In this document: in pieces, positions 44,846 to 51,182 of the stretch | Position numbering within the stretch: the stretch's first letter is position 1 | Layout of the letters: each line of letters starts with the position of its first letter | Assembly: GCA_964369915.1 (NCBI GenBank) | Contig: CAYJGG010000010.1 | Location: 1 to 51,182 of the forward strand | Source of the DNA: RGIG3102 sp964369915 | Lineage (GTDB): Bacteria; Bacillota; Clostridia; Oscillospirales; Ruminococcaceae | Length of the DNA stretch: 51,182 nt | Direction: 5' to 3' | Translations under genes and position numbers: made by a program | Notes under the pieces: generated by a model | What the model was told of the DNA's origin: nothing | The model's input: only the letters and a program-made list of their open reading frames with translations | Database searches by the model: none

Positions 44846-46191
44846 TATACACCTTGCCAAATCATTGCATCTGCAACTTTTAAAAAGCCTGCAATATTTG
44901 ATCCTGCAACTATATTATCTTTCACGCCATATTCTTCAGCTGCATTATAAGCACTATGGAAAATATTAATCATAATATTTTTAAGACGTTCGTCAACTTC
45001 TTCAAATGTCCAAGATAAACGAAGTGAATTTTGACTCATTTCAAGTCCGCTTGTTGCAACACCGCCTGCGTTAGCAGCTTTACCTGGAGCAAATAAAACT
45101 CCATTGTTTTGAAAAATTTCTATAGCTTTTGGTGTTGCTGGCATATTAGCGCCTTCAGCCACTGCTAAAACTTTATTATCAACAAGCATTTGTGCAGCAA
45201 TATCATCAAGCTCATTTTGAGTAGCACAAGGAAGAGCAATATCGCATTTTACACTCCAAATATTTTTGCAACCTTCGTGATATTCTGCCCCTTTAACACG
45301 TTTTGCATACTCGGAAATACGTGCTCTTTCCACTTCTTTAATTTGTTTTAGAACATCAAGATTTATTCCATTAGAATCATAAATATATCCACTTGAATCA
45401 GAAGCAGTTACAACTTTTGCGCCCATCTCTTGAGCTTTTTCAATAGCATAAATAGCAACATTCCCTGAACCTGAAACAGAAACAATTTTATCTTTCATAC
45501 TTTCATTTTTCATGCATTTAATCATTTCTTCTGTTAAATACAAAAGACCATACCCTGTTGCTTCTTTTCTAACAAGCGAGCCACCTGAATGAATAGCTTT
45601 ACCCGTTAAAACGCCAACATTTTCATTTCTAATTCTTCTATATTGTCCATACATATACCCAATTTCACGACTGCCAACTCCAATATCGCCAGCCGGCACA
45701 TCTGTGAATTGACCGATATGACGATTCAATTCTGTCATAAAACTTTGGCAGAAATTCATAATTTCATTATCAGATTTACCTTTAGGATCAAAATCAGAAC
45801 CGCCTTTTCCTCCACCCATTGGAAGACCTGTTAAGGCATTTTTAAAAGTTTGCTCAAAGCCTAAGAATTTAACAACAGATAAGTTTACAGTTGGATGCAA
45901 ACGAATACCACCTTTATATGGACCAATAGCAGCATTAAATTGAACACGGAATGCACGATTAACATGAACCGTTCCATCATCAGCCGTCCAAGGTACACGG
46001 AATATTATAACTCTCTCTGGTTCTACTATGCGCTCTAAAACACCTTTTGCTTCCATTTCAGGATGCTTTTTGATAACTGGCTCAAGTGATTCAAGCACTT
46101 CTAATACTGCTTGTAAAAATTCAGGCTGACTCGAGTCGCGCTCAGCCACTTTATCATATATTTTTTTTAGATATGTGTTAGTAATTGCCAT
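44845..46191 (-). CDS. gdhA: NADP-type glutamate dehydrogenase
   Basis: This 448-residue hexameric-type glutamate dehydrogenase interconverts 2-oxoglutarate plus ammonia and glutamate. The catalytic lysine lies in LPMGGGKGGSDFDPKGKS (Lys129), and the second active-site residue is Asp169 in VPAGDIGVG. The nucleotide site has VSGSGNVA (239-246) and the ASDSSGYI stretch (263-270), which resembles NADP-dependent E. coli GdhA more than the NAD enzyme of clostridial glutamate fermenters. So an assimilatory role is likely. GGAGG precedes ATG 46191. It is monocistronic, with a dispersed repeat directly after the stop. Confidence 0.97.
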   Translation of the reverse strand: MAITNTYLKKIYDKVAERDSSQPEFLQAVLEVLESLEPVIKKHPEMEAKGVLERIVEPERVIIFRVPWTADDGTVHVNRAFRVQFNAAIGPYKGGIRLHPTVNLSVVKFLGFEQTFKNALTGLPMGGGKGGSDFDPKGKSDNEIMNFCQSFMTELNRHIGQFTDVPAGDIGVGSREIGYMYGQYRRIRNENVGVLTGKAIHSGGSLVRKEATGYGLLYLTEEMIKCMKNESMKDKIVSVSGSGNVAIYAIEKAQEMGAKVVTASDSSGYIYDSNGINLDVLKQIKEVERARISEYAKRVKGAEYHEGCKNIWSVKCDIALPCATQNELDDIAAQMLVDNKVLAVAEGANMPATPKAIEIFQNNGVLFAPGKAANAGGVATSGLEMSQNSLRLSWTFEEVDERLKNIMINIFHSAYNAAEEYGVKDNIVAGSNIAGFLKVADAMIWQGV

Positions 46192-46268
46192 TTTATTTCC
46201 TCCATTTATTATTATACATTAATATTATTTTACTTTAAAAATTGAAGTTTTTCAAGTGGGAAATAAAT

Positions 46269-46303
46269 AAAATCAGCCCTTAGTAATTCTAAAGGCTGAT
46301 TTT
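46269..46303 (-). terminator. Terminator of the third surface protein gene
   Basis: AAAATCAGCCCTTAG and CTAAAGGCTGATTTT form a long stem with one mismatch and a 5-nt loop, about 35 bp after the minus-strand stop. ATTTATTT follows. Confidence 0.82.
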
Positions 46304-46338
46304 TTAATTATTTATGATTGATTATACCTCAATTATAT

Positions 46339-49300
46339 TTATTCTTTATTTTTACGTCTTGTATAAAGATAAAATGCTATACCTATGATTATTAATATAA
46401 TTAAGATGATTAACCATGGCATTGAACCTTGGCCAGCTGCGGTTTCTTCATCTTGAGGAGTATCTTCTGTAGGTGGAGCTGGTGCATCTGTACTTTCGTC
46501 AGTTGCGCCTTCTACTCCTGTAAATACAACTTTTAGAGTGTGATCTTCTGAAACATTACTAAATGTGTATTCACTAACAGCGCCAACGCTTGCACCGTCT
46601 ACTAAAACATCACTAATTTCATAGCCATCATTAGCAGTGAATGTAAATGTTTTGTCTTCACCGTCACTTGCATTAACGATACCTCTTGTGCCACCGTCTG
46701 GTGAAACACTGCCCATGCCTTCAACTTCAATTGAAACTTCATGAGTTACAAGTCCGCTAATTCCATCACCATCTACATAATGAGCAGTAACTGTTGCTCC
46801 TGTATGTGGAGTAGTGTATGTTGTTGTAGCAGAATTTGCATTTTCAAGTCCACCGTAGTTATACGTCCAGTGTGAGAATGTTTTTCCTAGAATAACGTCA
46901 GCTATAATTGTAATTTTGGTTCCTGGTTTATATGTGCCGTCACCACTACCATTCACTACAACTATATCATAGGCTTTATCATCAGTTGAAGTTGAAGTTG
47001 AAGGAGGAGTAGTTGTAGATTCCCAAATAGCTGTTAAAGTTGCATTACCTAAAACTAAGAAGGTTGATCCTTCGTTTAGAGTTGGATTTTCAATAGTAGC
47101 CGTACCTTGAGTTACTACCCATCTTACAAACCTATATCCTTCTTTAATACCTGCTGATAAGCTGTCTATTTCACCTAAATCATAAGTGTATGCACCAACC
47201 TTAGCTCCTTGAGCTCCAGGGCTTACTAAATTTACAGTATGGCTTGTTTTAGCTGGGATAGTACCTTCAACTGCGCCAGCTGCAACACCACCGATTGTTG
47301 TTATGTCTAAAGAATATGCACCTGCATCTAAAGTTGCTAAGAATTCTTTATATAAAGTAATTTTTATAGAGCCGTCTTCTACTTTACCTAAAACGCCGCC
47401 ATTAAATGTATATCCAGGATATCCGCTTAAATCGCCGTTAGGTGATACGACTAATACATCTCTTGTTCCGCCTACTGTGATGAAAACATCTTCTAAGCTG
47501 ATAAAGTTTGCATCGAATATAGTTACTTCATCTTGAGCTAAATCAGCTTCTCCGCTATTTACAATTAGCTCATAACTTAAAGTAGCTGCGTTGTACATGC
47601 TATCAGCCGGTGCAAAAGCAGTGATTATTGCTGTACCTGCTCTTTTAATAGTAACTAAACCAGCATCATCTACTACTGCAACATCTGTGTTGCTACTGCT
47701 GTATTCAACTGTTGTACTTGCGCCTGTTACTGCATTTGTAAATGAGGCATCGCCTACTGTTTTTGTTATTGGAACAGCAGGATCAGTAAATGCTAAATTT
47801 TGGTTTCCTTTAGTTATGTTTTCTAATAACACAGTAACAGTATCAAATTTTGTATTATCAAATACTGATTCAGCTTTAACTGTTATAGAGCCTAATGTTT
47901 CAGTTAAACTAATTAATAATAAACCTGCACTATCAATAACTGTGTCTGCGTGTTTATTAGTTTCAACTATACTCCAAATAACACCTGTATCAACTGAAGC
48001 ATCATTTGCAGTTACAGTTGCTGTAAAGGTTTCTGATCCACCTAAAATAATCGTTGCGCTCTCAGGAGTAATTGTAACGCCTGTAACACTGTGTTTTATC
48101 CACTGTGCGTAGTAAGTTGTTGTGTTATCAGTGATTGTTTGTGGGAAAGTCACTTTTGTGCTACCTGTTGGGGTAGTATACCAGCCTGCAAAAGTATAGC
48201 CTGTTCTTGTTGGATCTGCTGGCTGTGGAATTTTACCATCCACTGTTTTTGTTTCGCCCTCAACTACAGCTGAGCCACCTTGTGAATTAAAGGTAACTGT
48301 ATATACAGTGTATTTAGTTTTTACTGCTAACGCAGAAGAAGTAGTTGATGCATTATGAGTGCTTGTTTCTTTTACACGAGTATAAACATTATAGTCAAAA
48401 TTTTGATATAAGCCTGTAAACACATTGCTGTTTTGCCAATTTGTACCGTCTGTTGAGTATTCTTGTCCGCTTACTTCTACTACAGTAATAGAAGTATCAG
48501 TTACAGAATCAAGAGTTGGAGCTGCTGGCGTTGCTACATCTGCTTTTGTGATTGAAATAGGATTACTTAATTTAAAGCCATCCTGCTCATCTGTGGATAT
48601 AAGAACTGTAATTGAGCTACCTATATCTGCTAAAACTGGTACATATGTTGCAGAATTTGAGCCAATAGTTGTAATGCCATCACGTTTCCATTGGTAAGAT
48701 GGTGTGCCTGAAGCATTTGAAGCCCCTGTAATACTTGCTGTTAGAGTTTCGCCAAATTTAGCGTCGCCTGTAATTGTAGCTGTACCTGTTAAAACTTCTT
48801 TTGTAAATACAATTAAAGTTGCAGTTGTTGAGCCTGTTGCTGTTGCTGTTTCTTCGATATATGTTGTAATTGTATATGATTGCCCTGGATTTAAGCCTGT
48901 AAATGTTCCGTTAGCTGAAAAATTTACACCATCAATTGAGTATACTTGCCCTGATACTACATCTACTGTGATACTCGTTGATGTTTTAGAATTAACAACA
49001 GGAGTTACAGGAGTATCTGTGTTAATTTTTCTGTCTACTGCATCGGTTAATGCTTCTGTTACATTTCCAGTGCTTTCTACATCTGAAGTAACTACAACAG
49101 AAATTATTTGCCCTATATCTTCTTTAACTAAAGTATAAGTAGCACTGTTTGCGCCTATATTTGTACTACCTCTTTTCCATTGATAAGAAAGTGTACCTGT
49201 GTTATTATCATCACTTAAAGTAGCTGTTAAAGTATCTCCAAATCTTGGAGCATCACCTAAAGTATAACCTGTGATTGTAACTGTACCTGTTAATGCATCT

Positions 49301-51182
49301 GCAGGTGCTTCAAGAGTTGTTTCATTTAACCCTGCTGATGGTAGTGAAGTAAGATGTGTAGATGTTTCTTTATATCTTGCTATGATTGTGTAAGAAGTAA
49401 GCTCAGTTAAGCCTGAGAATACATTCCCTTCTTGCCAATCAGTTCCACCATTTATTGAATACTGTGCGTTTGCAATAGGAGTAACAGTTATGCTGTTATA
49501 AGTTACTGTTTGTGCTACTGGTGTGCTTGGAGCTGAGGCATCAGCTTTTCCAACTGCGCTGGATGTATTGGCAGTTTTATAGCCTGCATGTGTATTTGAA
49601 GTAATTTCAACTGTTATAGCATGCCCTACATCAGCTTCAACTATTTGGTATGTCTTGCTATTTGCCCCACTGATATTTGCGCTATCTCTTTTCCATTGAT
49701 AAGATAGTGAAGCTTCGGTGGCATTACTTCCTGATAAAACAGCAGTTAAAGTTTCGCCATATTTTTCATCACCACTTAAACTCGCAGTACCTGTTAAAGG
49801 TGTTTTCGCAGTTGTTACTGTTAAAGCTGTTGAATTTGCAGAAGCTTTATGAGTAGATGTTTCTGCAAAACGAGTGATTATCGAATACTCTGTGTTCGCA
49901 GTAAGGCCTGAGAAATTGCCACCTGCTTGCCAATTAGTTCCATCTATTGAATACTCTTGCCCACCTTCTGGTATTACTTGAATATTATCAGATGTAACTG
50001 CGCCATTAATCACAGGCACACTTGGCGCTGCTGGGCCGTCTGCTTTTTCAATAGTTGCTGTAGCATTGCTTTCGACATAGCTACTAAGGCCTGTTGCTGT
50101 AGCTCTTGCTGTAATAGTTTGGTTTATATCAGCTTCTACTATTGTATAGTAATCTCCTACTATTCCTGTATCAGTTGTGCCACGATACCAGCTTATAGTA
50201 ATACCGCTTGTTGCATTAGAGTCTGTTAATGCTGCATATAACTGCTCGTCAAATTTTGCTGTACCTGAAACATTTAAAGTACCAGTTATTGCAGGTAAAG
50301 TAATATCGCCCCAAATAGCGTAAACAGTCTCATAGGTTATCGGAGTAACAGTTGTTATTAAAGCTCCATCCGTAGTTAAAGACCAGCCTTTAAATTCTTT
50401 ACCTTCTGGTGCTGTGAATGTAGTGGTAGTAGGTAAAGTGTACTCTTTGTTCATAGCTACTTTAACACTATTATGAGTTCCGCCGCCGCCATTAGCATTA
50501 AAAGTTAAATCAATTAATACTTGTGTACTACCTGGATATGTAGGGTTATGAATGTCAGGGTGAGACATTACTACCACAGTATCAACATCTGTGGTATTGT
50601 CTTTCATTGGACCATAAACATGGTCTTTAAGCACGCCTGCAAAAGTTGTGTAAGATGCAGTCCATGAATCTGTTGCTCCACTTTGAACACCACTGATATT
50701 TGCTTCATCTAAAACAGGATCTGCTATACGAAGAGATGTTCTATCAAGATAATTTTCTGCTTCTTCTGTTCCATTCACTTTAAATCTTAAAGTAAATGCA
50801 TCTATATAAGTTGTAGAGGAACTTTGAATGATATCTCCACCAGCTCCAGAAAAAAATGTTGCTTTTAATATCCCTCTTGAAGCATCACCATATAATCCTG
50901 CATCTTGATTAGTATACAGTGAATCATCTTTATCATTTAGTAAAGTAGTAACAGCACCCTTAACCTGTACTGTTGAGTTTGTCGGCTCGTATGTTGTCGC
51001 ATCATTTGATTTGTGCAACAAGGTCAACTTCTCTGCATCGTAACTTATAAGTGTCTGCAAATCAGTTATACCCTCTGAGTCTGCGGGCAGTTTCATTTGA
51101 ACGGCTAATGTTAATATTCTTGAAGTGCTATCGTAGTCTACTTGATGAATTCTAACACCCGTTTCTGCGTTTGATTCCGCTT
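46339..51182 (-). CDS. Giant surface protein with tandem Ig-like/Fn3-like modules, partial (runs off right edge)
   Basis: The frame is open to the right edge, so the N-terminus is missing; at least 1613 residues are present. In order: a cohesin-like or unknown region; an InlB B-repeat (LTFNANGGGGTHNS ... KGWSLTTDG); and four tandem modules of about 170 residues (about 48310-50290). Each module begins like LTGTATITGDAKFGETL, contains YQWKRDG and continues with a Y-S-I-D-G-T-N-W-Q Fn3-like half. A second B-repeat (VTFNSQGGSAVVEGE ... FAGWYTTPTG), BIG2-like domains (VTGVTITPESATIILGG), divergent B-repeats, an acidic Pro linker and a single membrane anchor (PWLIILIILIIIGIAFYLY) with a basic tail follow. 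No LPXTG. The role is probably adhesion or matrix, by inference. Confidence 0.88.
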   Translation of the reverse strand, partial: AESNAETGVRIHQVDYDSTSRILTLAVQMKLPADSEGITDLQTLISYDAEKLTLLHKSNDATTYEPTNSTVQVKGAVTTLLNDKDDSLYTNQDAGLYGDASRGILKATFFSGAGGDIIQSSSTTYIDAFTLRFKVNGTEEAENYLDRTSLRIADPVLDEANISGVQSGATDSWTASYTTFAGVLKDHVYGPMKDNTTDVDTVVVMSHPDIHNPTYPGSTQVLIDLTFNANGGGGTHNSVKVAMNKEYTLPTTTTFTAPEGKEFKGWSLTTDGALITTVTPITYETVYAIWGDITLPAITGTLNVSGTAKFDEQLYAALTDSNATSGITISWYRGTTDTGIVGDYYTIVEADINQTITARATATGLSSYVESNATATIEKADGPAAPSVPVINGAVTSDNIQVIPEGGQEYSIDGTNWQAGGNFSGLTANTEYSIITRFAETSTHKASANSTALTVTTAKTPLTGTASLSGDEKYGETLTAVLSGSNATEASLSYQWKRDSANISGANSKTYQIVEADVGHAITVEITSNTHAGYKTANTSSAVGKADASAPSTPVAQTVTYNSITVTPIANAQYSINGGTDWQEGNVFSGLTELTSYTIIARYKETSTHLTSLPSAGLNETTLEAPADALTGTVTITGYTLGDAPRFGDTLTATLSDDNNTGTLSYQWKRGSTNIGANSATYTLVKEDIGQIISVVVTSDVESTGNVTEALTDAVDRKINTDTPVTPVVNSKTSTSITVDVVSGQVYSIDGVNFSANGTFTGLNPGQSYTITTYIEETATATGSTTATLIVFTKEVLTGTATITGDAKFGETLTASITGASNASGTPSYQWKRDGITTIGSNSATYVPVLADIGSSITVLISTDEQDGFKLSNPISITKADVATPAAPTLDSVTDTSITVVEVSGQEYSTDGTNWQNSNVFTGLYQNFDYNVYTRVKETSTHNASTTSSALAVKTKYTVYTVTFNSQGGSAVVEGETKTVDGKIPQPADPTRTGYTFAGWYTTPTGSTKVTFPQTITDNTTTYYAQWIKHSVTGVTITPESATIILGGSETFTATVTANDASVDTGVIWSIVETNKHADTVIDSAGLLLISLTETLGSITVKAESVFDNTKFDTVTVLLENITKGNQNLAFTDPAVPITKTVGDASFTNAVTGASTTVEYSSSNTDVAVVDDAGLVTIKRAGTAIITAFAPADSMYNAATLSYELIVNSGEADLAQDEVTIFDANFISLEDVFITVGGTRDVLVVSPNGDLSGYPGYTFNGGVLGKVEDGSIKITLYKEFLATLDAGAYSLDITTIGGVAAGAVEGTIPAKTSHTVNLVSPGAQGAKVGAYTYDLGEIDSLSAGIKEGYRFVRWVVTQGTATIENPTLNEGSTFLVLGNATLTAIWESTTTPPSTSTSTDDKAYDIVVVNGSGDGTYKPGTKITIIADVILGKTFSHWTYNYGGLENANSATTTYTTPHTGATVTAHYVDGDGISGLVTHEVSIEVEGMGSVSPDGGTRGIVNASDGEDKTFTFTANDGYEISDVLVDGASVGAVSEYTFSNVSEDHTLKVVFTGVEGATDESTDAPAPPTEDTPQDEETAAGQGSMPWLIILIILIIIGIAFYLYTRRKNKE

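Noticed and set aside
47591..49138. Several plus-strand frames antisense to the third surface protein
   Set aside because: They are low-complexity mirror frames of Thr/Ser/Val-rich repeats, with no RBS and no recognisable domain.

Overview
The window looks like chromosomal DNA of a low-GC member of the Bacillota, most likely class Clostridia. The evidence is the dgt-dnaG-rpoD gene order, a short 362-residue primary sigma factor, Gram-positive style AGGAGG ribosome binding sites, strong TTGACA/TATAAT promoters and lipoprotein-type peptide-binding proteins. I cannot name a genus from sequence alone. Two runs of exactly 100 N (19416-19515 and 39243-39342) fall inside tandem repeats, so this is a scaffold whose true length is unknown at those points.

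Left part (1-12.4 kb, all on the minus strand): the start of rpoC, rpoB with its own consensus promoter, a small zinc-ribbon membrane protein, an Rrf2-type regulator, the macromolecular synthesis genes rpoD, dnaG and a dGTPase, a YigZ protein, ribosomal protein L31 and a phosphohexomutase. RpoB carries Asn where most bacteria have His-526 (E. coli numbering), which predicts natural rifamycin resistance.

Middle part (12.5-35 kb): a ComM-like ATPase and a large membrane protein on the plus strand, then a cytoplasmic alpha-amylase. After these comes a compact four-gene unit: metallo-beta-lactamase-fold hydrolase, GAF/HD-GYP protein, FecR-domain lipoprotein with an Asp/Ser-repeat tail, and CHASE2 adenylate cyclase. 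It looks like a complete cyclic nucleotide signalling module with an outside input, a synthase and two candidate phosphodiesterases, and it is my main candidate for a little-described system. Next is a peptide ABC transporter operon (binding protein, two permeases, two ATPases, small membrane protein) with a second tandem binding-protein gene. Its OppF has an unusually long coiled-coil insertion and its binding proteins carry extra helical insertions. An MFS transporter and a DUF368/PopT-type lipid carrier protein follow.

Right part (35-51 kb): three giant secreted proteins built of InlB-type B-repeats, MucBP-like and Ig-like domains. All are anchored by C-terminal membrane segments with no LPXTG sortase signal. 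Two of them are divergently transcribed and share an 11-bp-period ATGTAA direct-repeat operator, so they are probably co-regulated by an OmpR/PhoB-type response regulator. NADP-type glutamate dehydrogenase sits between the second and third. The third surface gene runs off the right edge.

No tRNA, rRNA, CRISPR array, insertion sequence or phage gene was recognised.
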